Origin: Lachnospiraceae bacterium
GTDB lineage: Bacteria > Bacillota > Clostridia > Lachnospirales > Lachnospiraceae
Direction: 5' to 3'
DNA length: 52,073 nt
Assembly: GCA_015057435.1 (NCBI GenBank)
Contig: SVEJ01000023.1
Span: forward strand, 1-52,073
Shown here: positions 17,391 to 25,670 of the stretch, in pieces
Layout of the letters: the number at the start of each line of letters is the position of its first letter
How positions within the stretch are numbered: the stretch's first letter is position 1
Made by a program: the position numbers and the translations under genes
The notes under the pieces: model-generated
The model's input: only the letters and a program-made list of their open reading frames with translations
Databases searched by the model: none
Told to the model about the DNA's origin: nothing

Positions 17391-18788
17391 ATGGAAAATC
17401 GATTAGTAATTAACAATGAGAAGACCAATTTATTAGAATTAGAAGAGCATATGTATCATTTGGTGGATGTGGATAAGCCGAATGTATTTCGTAACTTGTT
17501 TCCATATGATGAGGTTCCGAAGATTGCATTTAATGAAAGAATTGTACCACATAATATGCCGAAGGATATCTGGATCACAGATACAACCTTCCGTGACGGA
17601 CAGCAGTCAAGGGAACCATATACAACAGAGCAGATTGTAACCATTTATGATTATTTACATAGACTTGGCGGACCGAATGGTCTGATTCGTCAAAGTGAGT
17701 TTTTCTTGTACAGTAAGAAAGACAGAGATGCAGTATATAAATGTTTGGAGAGAGGTTACCGCTTTCCGGAAGTAACCAGCTGGATTCGTGCGACCAAGCA
17801 GGACTTTGAGTTGGTGAAAGATATTGGATTGAAGGAAACCGGTATATTGGTTTCTTGCTCTGATTATCATATTTTTTATAAGATGAAGAAGACAAGAAAG
17901 CAGGTAATGGATCAGTATTTATCGGTTATCCGGGATTGTTTGGAAATTGGTATCAGTCCAAGATGTCATTTGGAGGATATTACAAGAGCAGATATTTACG
18001 GCTTTGTTGTTCCATTTTGTTTGGAGCTTATGAAGTTGATGGATGAATATAAGATTCCGATTAAGATTCGTGCCTGTGACACTATGGGATATGGTGTGAA
18101 TTTTGCAGGTGCGGTAATTCCGCGTTCCGTGCAGGGAATTATCTATGCTTTGAATAAGCATGCAGGTGTACCAAGTGAGCAATTAGAGTGGCATGGTCAC
18201 AATGATTTCTATAAAGCGGTAACAAACTCTACAACAGCATGGTTATATGGTGCTTGCGGGGTGAATTGTTCCCTGTTTGGTATCGGTGAACGTACGGGTA
18301 ATACACCGCTTGAGGCAATGATTTTTGAATATGCACAGTTAAAGGGTAACTTGAATGGTGCAGATACCACAGTGATTACAGAACTTGCTGAGTATTACAA
18401 GAAGGAACTTGACTTTGATGTTCCGGACCAGACACCATTTGTGGGAAAGAACTTTAACATCACAAGAGCAGGTATCCATGCAGATGGTCTTTTGAAGAAT
18501 GAAGAGATTTATAACATTTTTGATACAGACAAATTTTTGAATCGTCCTGTTCAGGTAGCAGTGTCTAATACTTCCGGTCTTGCCGGAATTGCACATTGGA
18601 TTAATACACATTATAAGCTTCGCGTAGAGGATAAGATTGATAAGAGTGAACCAATTGTTGCCACAGTGAAGGAATGGGTAGATAAGGAATACGATGAAGG
18701 CCGTGTGACTGCTATCACGGATGAAGAGTTGGAAAGAGTAGTGGATGAAAATGCCAAAACTTTAAATGTAAAGTTGCCAGAACTTTGA
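17391..18788 (+). CDS. Probable (Re)-citrate synthase (isopropylmalate/homocitrate synthase family)
   Basis: A 465-residue DRE-TIM metallolyase condensing acetyl-CoA with an alpha-keto acid. It shows the HMGL-like TTFRDGQQS motif (about residues 65-72), the conserved CDTMGYG, the metal-binding HGHND, and GIGERTGNTPLEAM. The family includes isopropylmalate, homocitrate and (Re)-citrate synthases, often mislabelled. I prefer (Re)-citrate synthase (characterised in Clostridium kluyveri) because there is no LeuA-type C-terminal allosteric domain, the N-terminal extension fits, and the next gene is isocitrate dehydrogenase, which acts two steps later in making 2-oxoglutarate for glutamate. No si-citrate synthase or aconitase is in the window. 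Homocitrate synthase remains an alternative. Confidence 0.75.
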   Translation: MENRLVINNEKTNLLELEEHMYHLVDVDKPNVFRNLFPYDEVPKIAFNERIVPHNMPKDIWITDTTFRDGQQSREPYTTEQIVTIYDYLHRLGGPNGLIRQSEFFLYSKKDRDAVYKCLERGYRFPEVTSWIRATKQDFELVKDIGLKETGILVSCSDYHIFYKMKKTRKQVMDQYLSVIRDCLEIGISPRCHLEDITRADIYGFVVPFCLELMKLMDEYKIPIKIRACDTMGYGVNFAGAVIPRSVQGIIYALNKHAGVPSEQLEWHGHNDFYKAVTNSTTAWLYGACGVNCSLFGIGERTGNTPLEAMIFEYAQLKGNLNGADTTVITELAEYYKKELDFDVPDQTPFVGKNFNITRAGIHADGLLKNEEIYNIFDTDKFLNRPVQVAVSNTSGLAGIAHWINTHYKLRVEDKIDKSEPIVATVKEWVDKEYDEGRVTAITDEELERVVDENAKTLNVKLPEL

Positions 18789-18836
18789 TTTTCTGTTATC
18801 CTATATGAGGTGTTCAGAAAAGGAATTTTTATGAAG

Positions 18837-18870
18837 ATAAGCCATAAGTGAATACCTATGGCTTATTTTT
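18837..18870 (+). terminator. Intrinsic terminator between Re-citrate synthase and icd
   Basis: A perfect 10-bp stem ATAAGCCATA (18837-18846) / TATGGCTTAT (18857-18866) followed by T residues. It may be partial, since the next gene starts only 38 bases later and no strong promoter is seen between them. Confidence 0.75.
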
Positions 18871-18908
18871 CTGAAATGAGATAAAAATATTATTAGGAGG
18901 ACAATAAG

Positions 18909-20117
18909 GTGGATAAGATTAAAATGACAACCCCATTAGTGGAGATGGATGGAGACGAGATGACAAGAATTCTCTGGAAGATGATTAAGGATGAGCTTTT
19001 GGAGCCATTTATTGATTTGAAGACAGAGTATTATGATTTGGGTCTTGAATATAGAAATGAGACAAATGACCAGGTTACAATTGATTCAGCAGAAGCAACC
19101 AAGAAGTATGGTGTAGCGGTTAAGTGTGCTACTATTACACCAAATGCTGCTCGTATGACAGAGTACAACTTGAAGGAAATGTGGAAGTCACCAAACGGAA
19201 CAATTCGTGCCGCATTAGATGGAACAGTATTCCGTGCTCCAATCGTTGTAAAGGGAATTGAGCCATGTGTAAAGAACTGGGTAAAGCCAATCACTTTAGC
19301 AAGACATGCTTACGGTGATGTATATAAGAACTCAGAGATTCAGATTCCTGGTGCAGGTAAGGCTGAGTTAGTATTTACAGCAGAGGATGGAACGCAGATT
19401 CGTGAGACAATCCATGAGTTCAAGGGTCCTGGTATCATTCAGGGTATGCACAACTTAGATGAGTCAATCTCAAGCTTTGCAAGAGCATGCTTTAACTATG
19501 CATTAGATACAAAGCAGTCTGTATGGTTTGCAACAAAGGATACCATTTCTAAGAAGTATGATCATAGATTTAAAGATATCTTCCAGGAAATCTATGATGC
19601 AGAGTATGATGAGAAGTTCAAAGCTGCAGGCATTGAATATTTCTATACATTAATTGATGATGCAGTAGCTCGTGTTATGAAGGCTGAGGGTGGCTTTATC
19701 TGGGCTTGTAAGAACTACGATGGTGATGTTATGTCCGATATGGTATCATCTGCATTTGGTTCACTTGCAATGATGACATCGGTACTTGTTTCACCAACAG
19801 GTGTTTACGAGTATGAGGCAGCTCACGGAACGGTACAGAGACACTACTACAAGCATTTAGCTGGTGAGGAGACATCTACAAATTCTGTAGCAACCATCTT
19901 TGCTTGGACTGGTGCTCTTAGAAAGCGTGGAGAGCTTGACAACATTCCAGAGCTTATGACATTTGCAGATAAATTAGAGGCTGCAACACTTGGAACTATC
20001 GAGTCTGGTAGAATGACAAAGGATCTTGCTTTGATTACAAGTATTGAGAATCCGACAGTACTTAACTCTGAGAATTTCATCAAGGAGATTCGCAAGACAT
20101 TAGAGGCAAGCTTATAA
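18909..20117 (+). CDS. icd: NADP-type isocitrate dehydrogenase
   Basis: Converts isocitrate to 2-oxoglutarate, CO2 and reduced NADP. The 402-residue product belongs to the eukaryote-like homodimeric IDH type, not the E. coli type: it opens with [19 protein letters not shown] and keeps [15 protein letters not shown], the SPNGTIRA phosphate-binding segment, the metal-binding DGDVMSDM, and [13 protein letters not shown] 18909 is chosen because AGGAGG lies eight bases upstream. It is downstream of the Re-citrate synthase gene on the same strand, and together they cover two of the three steps from oxaloacetate to 2-oxoglutarate. The transcript ends at the terminator at 20145. Confidence 0.95.
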   Translation: MDKIKMTTPLVEMDGDEMTRILWKMIKDELLEPFIDLKTEYYDLGLEYRNETNDQVTIDSAEATKKYGVAVKCATITPNAARMTEYNLKEMWKSPNGTIRAALDGTVFRAPIVVKGIEPCVKNWVKPITLARHAYGDVYKNSEIQIPGAGKAELVFTAEDGTQIRETIHEFKGPGIIQGMHNLDESISSFARACFNYALDTKQSVWFATKDTISKKYDHRFKDIFQEIYDAEYDEKFKAAGIEYFYTLIDDAVARVMKAEGGFIWACKNYDGDVMSDMVSSAFGSLAMMTSVLVSPTGVYEYEAAHGTVQRHYYKHLAGEETSTNSVATIFAWTGALRKRGELDNIPELMTFADKLEAATLGTIESGRMTKDLALITSIENPTVLNSENFIKEIRKTLEASL

Positions 20118-20144
20118 GGATAATAAAGTTATTATAAATGAATT

Positions 20145-20187
20145 AAAAGTGTCCGTTCTAATATGATTTAGAAGCGGACACTTTTTG
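20145..20187 (+). terminator. Intrinsic terminator of icd
   Basis: AAAAGTGTCCG (20145-20155) pairs with CGGACACTTTT (from 20175), extended inward by TTCTA/TAGAA, with a T-run. Confidence 0.88.
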
Positions 20188-20205
20188 TGTATACAATGAG
20201 CAAAG

Positions 20206-20279
20206 TAGACAAGCGTGCTTGCATGCAATTGTCTATTTGGCGAATGTACATCATCGAGCTGATAGGCGAGATGTTGTAC
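20206..20279. repeat. Composite double-hairpin element, copy A
   Basis: Hairpin 1 (20206-20235) has stem TAGACAA-GCGTGC, a TT loop, and right arm GCATGC, a 2-base AA bulge, then TTGTCTA. It is followed by GGCGAATG (20239-20246) and hairpin 2 with arms GTACATCATC (20246-20255) and GATGTTGTAC (20270-20279). The same order, TT loop, 3' two-base bulge and identical GGCGAATG linker occur at 31452-31551. It is non-coding and lies between the icd terminator and the ECF sigma gene. Confidence 0.65.
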
Positions 20280-20286
20280 GAAGTAT

Positions 20287-20304
20287 AATCGAGTTTACTC
20301 GATT
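20287..20304. repeat. AATCGAGT palindrome, copy 1
   Basis: AATCGAGT-TT-ACTCGATT is a perfect 8-bp inverted repeat. The same core begins the hairpin at 22117-22144 and a degenerate form at 49254. Here it has no long T-run, so it is not clearly a terminator. Confidence 0.6.
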
Positions 20305-20307
20305 GTT

Positions 20308-20367
20308 ATAGAAAAGTTCGTCTTTTAAAATGGAATAAAAATTTATATTTTTTTGATAGAAAAGTTC
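20308..20367 (+). promoter_or_regulatory. Paired 12-bp direct repeats upstream of the ECF sigma gene
   Basis: ATAGAAAAGTTC occurs at 20308-20319 and again at 20356-20367, 48 bases apart, in the AT-rich leader of the sigma gene. A TATAAG lies at 20381-20386, and an ECF-like CGTC directly follows the first copy. They may be tandem -35 elements or activator sites; which one cannot be decided from sequence. Confidence 0.45.
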
Positions 20368-20417
20368 ATTTTTTTGCGAATATAAGGTGTAAGAAAAACA
20401 CGAAAGAGGTCTCGAAA

Positions 20418-20981
20418 GTGAAAATTACAGAGAAAAACTTTATTAAACAATTAAATAATGGCAATGAGCGAGCCTTGGAATACGTCATGTTGCATTATGG
20501 TGGATTGGTGAAATCAGTAGTCCATCGACATCTGTACAGCTTGACACAGTATGAGGAGGATTGCATCAACGAAGTATTTTTTGCGGTATGGAATCACATT
20601 TCTTCCTACCAGCCAGAAAAAAGTATCTTTGCAAATTGGATTGGCGGAATTGCAAGATTGAAGGCTTTGGATGCGCTTAGAAAGCATTCCAAGGAGATGT
20701 GGGAAGAACGTATAGACGACCAAGTAGTTCATATTGTTGATGGAACCTGTGAGCCTAGTTTGGAATTAGAAGAACTCATTTCAGAAGAGACAGAGCAACT
20801 GCTATGTTGCCTTAAGGAAAAAGACAGAGAATTGTTCTATCGATTGTATGTGGAAGAGCAGAGCATGGATGAGGTGAGTGAGGTGATGGGCATGGAAAAA
20901 TCGGTGATTTACAACCGTTTGTCCAGAGCAAAGCGAAAGGTTCGCAAGGATATGGAAAGGAAGGGTAATTATGAAGGATAG
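20418..20981 (+). CDS. ECF-type RNA polymerase sigma factor
   Basis: A 187-residue alternative sigma factor. GTG 20418 follows AGAGGT. Region 2 spans about residues 20-90, including the YEEDCINEVFFAVWNHISSY stretch that binds core polymerase and ANWIGGIARLKALDALRK for -10 recognition. Region 4 spans about 125-180 with the helix-turn-helix SMDEVSEVMGMEKSVIYNRLSRAKRKVRK. Both domains are complete. Its last bases overlap the DUF4179-type gene by 11 bases, the usual sigma/anti-sigma arrangement, so it is probably held inactive by the membrane protein until an envelope signal arrives. Confidence 0.92.
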   Translation: MKITEKNFIKQLNNGNERALEYVMLHYGGLVKSVVHRHLYSLTQYEEDCINEVFFAVWNHISSYQPEKSIFANWIGGIARLKALDALRKHSKEMWEERIDDQVVHIVDGTCEPSLELEELISEETEQLLCCLKEKDRELFYRLYVEEQSMDEVSEVMGMEKSVIYNRLSRAKRKVRKDMERKGNYEG

Positions 20982-22020
20982 TATATATACTCTTTTAAAT
21001 GATATGGACATTCAGGTGGAAGACTACGAGATTGCAGAGGTGTTACCGGATGAAATGAAACACTGGAAAAAAGCATTTAAACAGAAGTGTAACAAAGAAA
21101 TGAGCAACAAAAAACATATTAGGCGATATATAGCTGTGGCTGCGGTGGTGTTGGTGTGTACATTGGCATTTGGCCCTTTTCGGCGTGAGACTTATGCACA
21201 GATAAAAACGATTACTTATAGTGTTCAAGAAATGTTGGGGATGGAGACGAATCTATCAAGTTATGAAACTGTGGTTGGTAAGACGATTGTAAAGGATGGA
21301 TTGACAATCACAGTCAATGATGTCGTTATGGATAGAAATGAAATGGTGGTTTCTTATACCGTGACGACTGAAAATCTAGATGAAGCTACAATGAATTGTT
21401 ATCTGGATGTGGAAGTGAATGGAAAAAGTGTATATGGAGGATCGACTGGTACATGTTGGATGGAGGATGAAAATAATATGGTAGCCCTCGACAACATTAT
21501 TTTGTCTGATGTGGATATAGAACAAAAGAATTATTATAAGCTTGTATTTTACGCTTACGAAGAGAAACCAGATGAAGAAGTCATTAATATTTTTGATGTT
21601 AGCAAGGTGGGAGCGGTGGAGTTTGCCGCATCTGGAGAGCAGTTGGCGATAGAAACCATAACCATTCCTTTAGAAGAACAATGTGAATTTCCGAATGGCG
21701 ATACAATAAATTTTACAATGTTTTCTTATAATACAATGGGGCCGAGAGTGTATTTTGAGTTGGGAAATGGTAATTTGGATTACGATGTACGGTTAAAGGG
21801 AATAGATGACCTTGGAAGCGAGATATATTTCTACTTGTCACATATCGGTGGAGATGGTGAGTGTTGGTTTGTGTTAGAAGAGGATACAGGATATGATTTT
21901 AGTGCAGAAGCAAGCCAGCTAACTCTACAAGTCTATGCAGTGGAAATGCCGGAGCAAAGTGGTGAGATAGGCAATGATTACCAAAGCATAGGAGAACCAT
22001 TTACAATTCAGTTAAAGTAA
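20971..22020 (+). CDS. DUF4179-type membrane anti-sigma factor
   Basis: A 349-residue single-pass membrane protein. The first 45 residues are cytoplasmic and charged, a transmembrane helix lies at about 50-66 (YIAVAAVVLVCTLAFG), and the rest is outside. Residues about 70-165 match the DUF4179 pattern (SVQEMLGMETNLSSYETVVGKT, then a beta-sandwich), followed by a second beta-rich domain of about 130 residues like those found C-terminal to DUF4179. Overlap with the sigma gene supports partnership: the cytoplasmic segment would bind the ECF sigma and the outer domains would sense a signal. No zinc-binding HxxxCxxC motif of ZAS anti-sigmas is present. The family name is from memory. Confidence 0.82.
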   Translation: MKDSIYTLLNDMDIQVEDYEIAEVLPDEMKHWKKAFKQKCNKEMSNKKHIRRYIAVAAVVLVCTLAFGPFRRETYAQIKTITYSVQEMLGMETNLSSYETVVGKTIVKDGLTITVNDVVMDRNEMVVSYTVTTENLDEATMNCYLDVEVNGKSVYGGSTGTCWMEDENNMVALDNIILSDVDIEQKNYYKLVFYAYEEKPDEEVINIFDVSKVGAVEFAASGEQLAIETITIPLEEQCEFPNGDTINFTMFSYNTMGPRVYFELGNGNLDYDVRLKGIDDLGSEIYFYLSHIGGDGECWFVLEEDTGYDFSAEASQLTLQVYAVEMPEQSGEIGNDYQSIGEPFTIQLK

Positions 22021-22116
22021 GTTCGCAACTTTTTTCGAAATGCTATTTTTTACCATACGTAGTAATATACAGAGAATGCTGCACATGCTTATGCATGCGA
22101 TGTGTGGTGTTAACTA

Positions 22117-22152
22117 AATCGAGTAGGAGTCAGCCTACTCGATTATTTTTTT
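22117..22152 (+). terminator. Terminator built on the AATCGAGT palindrome (copy 2)
   Basis: AATCGAGTAGG (22117-22127) / CCTACTCGATT (22134-22144), a perfect 11-bp stem with a 6-base loop, followed by ATTTTTTT. It ends the sigma/anti-sigma operon and shares its core with the palindromes at 20287 and 49254. Confidence 0.82.
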
Positions 22153-22178
22153 GTAACCATTTTCTCCATTCCTACGTC
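22152..22178 (+). promoter_or_regulatory. ECF-sigma-type promoter upstream of the second sigma gene
   Basis: TGTAAC (22152-22157) and CGTC (22175-22178) separated by 17 bases reproduce the consensus recognised by Bacillus sigma-X/W/M-like ECF factors. A TATAAT also lies at 22188-22193 without a good -35. The arrangement suggests the second sigma gene was, or is, switched on by itself or by a related ECF factor. Confidence 0.65.
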
Positions 22179-22238
22179 TAATCAGTGTATAATCAAATGA
22201 GAGAATTCCGGAACACTCATGGAAAAGAGGTGTGGTAC

Positions 22239-22796
22239 TTGTTAGATGACAAAATGATAGAAAAGCTTACAAAGAAAGCCGTACACGGTCACGCGGAAAG
22301 TTACGGTAAGCTCATAGCACATTATAAAGAATATCTGTACAAGACTGCAATGTTATCGACTAAGAATGAAGATATTGCATTAGATGTAGTTGGTGATTGT
22401 ATATTAAAAGGTTTTCAGTCTATACGAAGTTTAAAGGAAGCAAAGTATTTCAAAACTTGGATTACCAGAATTCTATATAACGCAATCAACGATTATTATC
22501 GCAAGGAATTCAGTGTCGATAATATTGAAAATGTACATATCGCAATGCCAGAGGAAGCAGTATCTAGTGAAGACAAGATGGATCTGTATCAAGCCATTGA
22601 TATGCTTTCTGAAAAATATCGAACCGTGATTATCTTAAAATATTTTGATGAGTTGAAGGTAGATGCTATTACTTGGTTAGATGAACTAAAAGGAGACTAT
22701 TGGAGACAGCCAGGTGCGCTAACGGAAGATGGCAGAACTTATCGAGAACTTTTGTTAGAACGATGTGCATATCACAAGGAAGTTGTGTTTGAGTAA
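22239..22796 (+). pseudogene. ECF sigma factor with region 4 replaced by foreign sequence
   Basis: TTG 22239, seven bases after AAGAGGT, is the likely start; the upstream GTG at 22185 lies inside the promoter. Residues 1 to about 140 read as a normal ECF sigma factor: region 2 with DIALDVVGDCILKGFQSIRSL and FKTWITRILYNAINDYYRK, and the start of region 4 with LSEKYRTVIILKYFDELKVD. From about 22671 the expected helix-turn-helix is missing, and the frame continues into an unrelated 40-residue tail (TWLDELKGDYWRQPGALTED...). I do not recognise the tail. Without region 4 it could not read a -35 element, so it is probably inactive or altered. A deletion joining a sigma gene to the end of another gene is the simplest explanation. 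Confidence 0.7.
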
Positions 22797-22813
22797 AATG
22801 TGAATTAGATTAG

Positions 22814-22875
22814 AAAAAGGATAGTGTTGTTGGTATACGGGTTTCAATGTGTACCATATTGCTATCCTTTTTCTT
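22814..22875. terminator. Bidirectional terminator between the sigma remnant and hicB
   Basis: AAAAAGGATAG (22814-22824) pairs with CTATCCTTTTT (22862-22872), with a long partly paired loop. A-run and T-run are present on both sides, and it lies between convergent genes. Confidence 0.78.
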
Positions 22876-22918
22876 TGAGATGTAGATTCCTTATATGTGT
22901 CAGTAATTGTTGTATTCT

Positions 22919-23311
22919 CTATAACTTCAATTTCTGCATAAGTGCTTCTTGTAATAATTGAGAAAAGTTAATGCCAAGTCGAGTTGCTTCGTCATTCATC
23001 CATTCGGGAATGGTTAAGGTTTTCTTCACTGCCTTATTGGAAAAACGCTTGCGGTATTCTAATGTGTCACATTTAATAAGAGACACAAATGATTGTTTGT
23101 CCGTTTGGATGGTAGAGCAATCGCTTGGAATGGGAATGGCTTTGCCATCAGTTTCATATGTGTACAGCACAAGTGAAAGTACATCTTCTGCCATTTCCAT
23201 AGCATCCTCTAATGAATCGCCACAGGTATAGCAACCATCAATATCTGGATAAAATACAGAATAGCCAGTTTCTTCCTTTTTGAATATAGCAGGATAAATA
23301 TATTTGTTCAT
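22919..23311 (-). CDS. hicB: HicB antitoxin
   Basis: A 130-residue antitoxin. ATG at 23311 is supported by AGGAGG directly upstream and by the family's standard opening KYIYPAIFKKEETGYSVFYPDIDGC; the longer upstream frame is spurious. The N-terminal two thirds form the RNase H-like HicB fold (GCYTCGDSLEDAMEMAEDVL). The C-terminal about 40 residues (KKTLTIPEWMNDEATRLGINFSQLL) are a ribbon-helix-helix DNA-binding domain for autoregulation. It is downstream of hicA with a 10-base gap, the usual toxin-first order, and shares the operator-promoter at 23521-23549. Confidence 0.92.
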   Translation of the reverse strand: MNKYIYPAIFKKEETGYSVFYPDIDGCYTCGDSLEDAMEMAEDVLSLVLYTYETDGKAIPIPSDCSTIQTDKQSFVSLIKCDTLEYRKRFSNKAVKKTLTIPEWMNDEATRLGINFSQLLQEALMQKLKL

Positions 23312-23321
23312 AGAGCACCTC

Positions 23322-23504
23322 CTAAAAGCCAGCATCTTTGCGGATGCTTTCGTATGTTCCTGTAGGGATTTCTTTTGATGAGTGTCTTGGTACAGGAAAA
23401 GTCTTTCCTGTGATAGGGCTGTACCACAGATCGTGTCGTTTTCCGTGACAGGATAGAGTACAACCATGTTTCTTTAAAATCTTTCGTAATTCGCTTGTTT
23501 TCAT
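23322..23504 (-). CDS. hicA: HicA mRNA-interferase toxin
   Basis: A 60-residue double-stranded RNA-binding-fold toxin that cleaves or blocks mRNA when not held by HicB. Start ATG 23504 follows AAAGGCG. It shows the family pattern: KTSELRKILKKHGC, the catalytic His in SCHGKRHDLWYS, and the C-terminal PRHSSKEIPTGTYESIRKDAGF. It is the normal length for HicA and undamaged. It is first in a two-gene operon with hicB under a promoter that contains a palindromic operator. Confidence 0.93.
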   Translation of the reverse strand: MKTSELRKILKKHGCTLSCHGKRHDLWYSPITGKTFPVPRHSSKEIPTGTYESIRKDAGF

Positions 23505-23520
23505 AAATCGCCTTTCTTTA

Positions 23521-23549
23521 ATTTTAATACGTATAAATACGTGTGTCAA
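23521..23549 (-). promoter_or_regulatory. hicAB promoter with palindromic operator in the spacer
   Basis: On the minus strand TTGACA (23549-23544), 17-base spacer, TAAAAT (23526-23521). The spacer contains the perfect palindrome ACGTAT-TT-ATACGT (23529-23542). A repressor there would exclude RNA polymerase, fitting self-control by the ribbon-helix-helix domain of HicB. Confidence 0.8.
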
Positions 23550-23663
23550 GTGGATAATTAATAAAATAAGAATGTTTAGAAGCAATATGTATAAATGAAA
23601 TTCAGAGTAGAGACATTGTAACATGAATTTGTGATTGATTTATGTGTGAACTGGTAGAGAATT

Positions 23664-23701
23664 AAAAATACCATCAACATAGAATTATATTGATGGTATT
23701 T
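23664..23701 (-). terminator. Terminator of the ABC-F gene
   Basis: The 12-bp stem AAATACCATCAA / TTGATGGTATTT (23666-23701), read on the minus strand, is followed by a T-rich TTTTTAATT. It lies 30 bases past the ABC-F stop codon. Confidence 0.8.
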
Positions 23702-23730
23702 CATGTTATGATTTTATTGAATAAAGGAAT

Positions 23731-25635
23731 TTACTCCTCAGAAAGTTCCTCCCACAATTCATAAAGCTGCTCCAATTCATCATTTGCAACTGCTTGTTTC
23801 TCTGCAATTTCATTCAGTTTCGCAGAGTTAGTTGCATATTCAGGTAAAGACATCTCGTCATTCAGGTCAGAGAGTAATTGTTCTAATTCTTCAATACGAG
23901 CTTCGGTCTTCTTAATATCATTCTGGCGTTTGCGTTCCTTTGCCTGTTCTTCTTTGGAACGCTTCCAGTCCTTTTTAGTTTCGGTTTCTTCTTTTATCAC
24001 AACTATTTTTTCTTCTGCTTTGGAAGTCGATACTAACTGTTGTTCAATGTAGTAATCGTAGTTACCAATATAAGAAGTGATTCCACCATCATGCAAATCC
24101 AAGATTCTGGTTGCTGTCTGATTGATGAAATAACGGTCGTGGGAAACGTAAAGAATGGTTCCACTGTAATTTTTTAGCGCATTTTCCAAAATCTCTTTCG
24201 AAGTAATATCTAAGTGGTTTGTTGGCTCATCGAGAATCAAGAAGTTTGCATTACTAAGCATAAGCTTTGCAAGGCTGACACGTCCTCGTTCACCACCGCT
24301 TAGATCTTTGATTTCCTTAAATACATCCTCGCCGGTAAATAAAAATGCTGCTAAAACATTACGGATTTTGGTATTGGTCATATTCGGATACGCATCGTGT
24401 AGTTCATCGAAGATGGTCTTATCCGGATGCAATACCTGATGCTCCTGGTCGTAGTAACCCACATGTACTTGGGCACCCAAGACAATCTTTCCGGCATCCT
24501 TTGGAATGAGTTGGTTAATAATCTTTAAAATCGTTGTTTTGCCGGTTCCGTTATTACCAATCAAAGCAACATGTTCGCCGCGTTTAATATCCATACCGAG
24601 ATTGGTGAATAGCGTATTATCTCCATAGGATTTCGCAAGGCCTTCCACTAACAATACATCGTTACCGCTTTCAATATCCGGTGTGAGGGTGAGGCGCATT
24701 TCGTCATGAACCTCTTGAGGTTTATCCAGGCGTTCAATCTTATCCAGCATTTTCTCACGGCTTTCCGCACGCTTAATGGATTTCTCGCGGTTAAATTGTT
24801 TCAGCTTTGCAATTACTTCTTCTTGATGCTTAATTTCCGCTTGTTGGTTCATATAAGCACGGTACTTAGAAAGACGCACCTCTTCGCGCTTCTTTGCATA
24901 GTAGCTGTAATTGCCGTGATAGATTGTACTCTTTGTGAGCTCTAATTCTACTACCTTTGTTACAATTTTATCTAAGAAATAACGGTCATGGGATACGATA
25001 ATCACAGCACCGTCATAGTTTTTCAAATATCCCTCCAACCACGCAATGTTATTTAGATCCAAGTGGTTGGTTGGCTCATCTAGCAATATAATATCCGGAC
25101 GGGAGAGTAGAAGTCGTCCCAGGGACACTCTGGTCTTCTGTCCGCCGGAAAGCTCCGATACTGGACGGTGAAAATCACTTTCAGTAAATCCAAGTCCCTT
25201 CAAAATTCCTGTAATCTGACTCTCAAAAGCATATCCATCCTGCTGTTCAAAGGTATGATTCATTCGAGTATAACGTTCAAGCGCATTTTCCAACTCTTGA
25301 CCTTCGAGATGTTTCATATCTTGTTCCAACTGTCGAATCTGCTCCTGTAAATCAATTACATTTTGTTTCACGCTAACTAATTCTTCATAAATGGTCTTAT
25401 CATAATAGTCATTTTGATGCTGGGCAAGATATCCGATGGAGATATCCTTCCCGATTACCACTTGACCTTCGTCTGCTTCTTCCTCTTGCATAATGATTTT
25501 TAAAAGAGTAGACTTTCCGGCACCATTTACTCCCACAATGGCAAGTTTTTCTTTTGCTTCTATATAAAAATTAATATTATTAAGTATCTCTGTTATGCCA
25601 TAAGCTTTAGAGATATTCTGACATGCTAAAACCAT
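23731..25635 (-). CDS. ABC-F family ribosome-associated ATPase (YdiF/Uup-like)
   Basis: A 634-residue soluble protein with two ABC ATPase domains and no membrane part. Walker A sequences are GVNGAGKST (first) and GNNGTGKTT (second), signatures are LSGGQKTR and LSGGERGR, and both Walker B segments carry the ABC-F double LDEPTNHLDL/LDEPTNHLDI. The linker of about 80 residues between the domains is the P-site tRNA interaction motif. A charged coiled-coil tail (about 555-634) is the YdiF/Uup-like C-terminal extension. These proteins act on ribosomes in translation quality control; antibiotic-resistance ABC-Fs have longer linkers, so a housekeeping role is more likely. It is 35 bases downstream of the serine acetyltransferase gene, probably one transcript. 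Confidence 0.92.
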   Translation of the reverse strand: MVLACQNISKAYGITEILNNINFYIEAKEKLAIVGVNGAGKSTLLKIIMQEEEADEGQVVIGKDISIGYLAQHQNDYYDKTIYEELVSVKQNVIDLQEQIRQLEQDMKHLEGQELENALERYTRMNHTFEQQDGYAFESQITGILKGLGFTESDFHRPVSELSGGQKTRVSLGRLLLSRPDIILLDEPTNHLDLNNIAWLEGYLKNYDGAVIIVSHDRYFLDKIVTKVVELELTKSTIYHGNYSYYAKKREEVRLSKYRAYMNQQAEIKHQEEVIAKLKQFNREKSIKRAESREKMLDKIERLDKPQEVHDEMRLTLTPDIESGNDVLLVEGLAKSYGDNTLFTNLGMDIKRGEHVALIGNNGTGKTTILKIINQLIPKDAGKIVLGAQVHVGYYDQEHQVLHPDKTIFDELHDAYPNMTNTKIRNVLAAFLFTGEDVFKEIKDLSGGERGRVSLAKLMLSNANFLILDEPTNHLDITSKEILENALKNYSGTILYVSHDRYFINQTATRILDLHDGGITSYIGNYDYYIEQQLVSTSKAEEKIVVIKEETETKKDWKRSKEEQAKERKRQNDIKKTEARIEELEQLLSDLNDEMSLPEYATNSAKLNEIAEKQAVANDELEQLYELWEELSEE

Positions 25636-25670
25636 GTTGTTATAACCTCTTTATCTATTTTTGTATATCT

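Noticed and set aside
23731-25635. ABC-F protein as an antibiotic-resistance factor
   Set aside because: The linker between the ATPase domains appears short, and the C-terminal coiled coil fits the housekeeping YdiF/Uup type.
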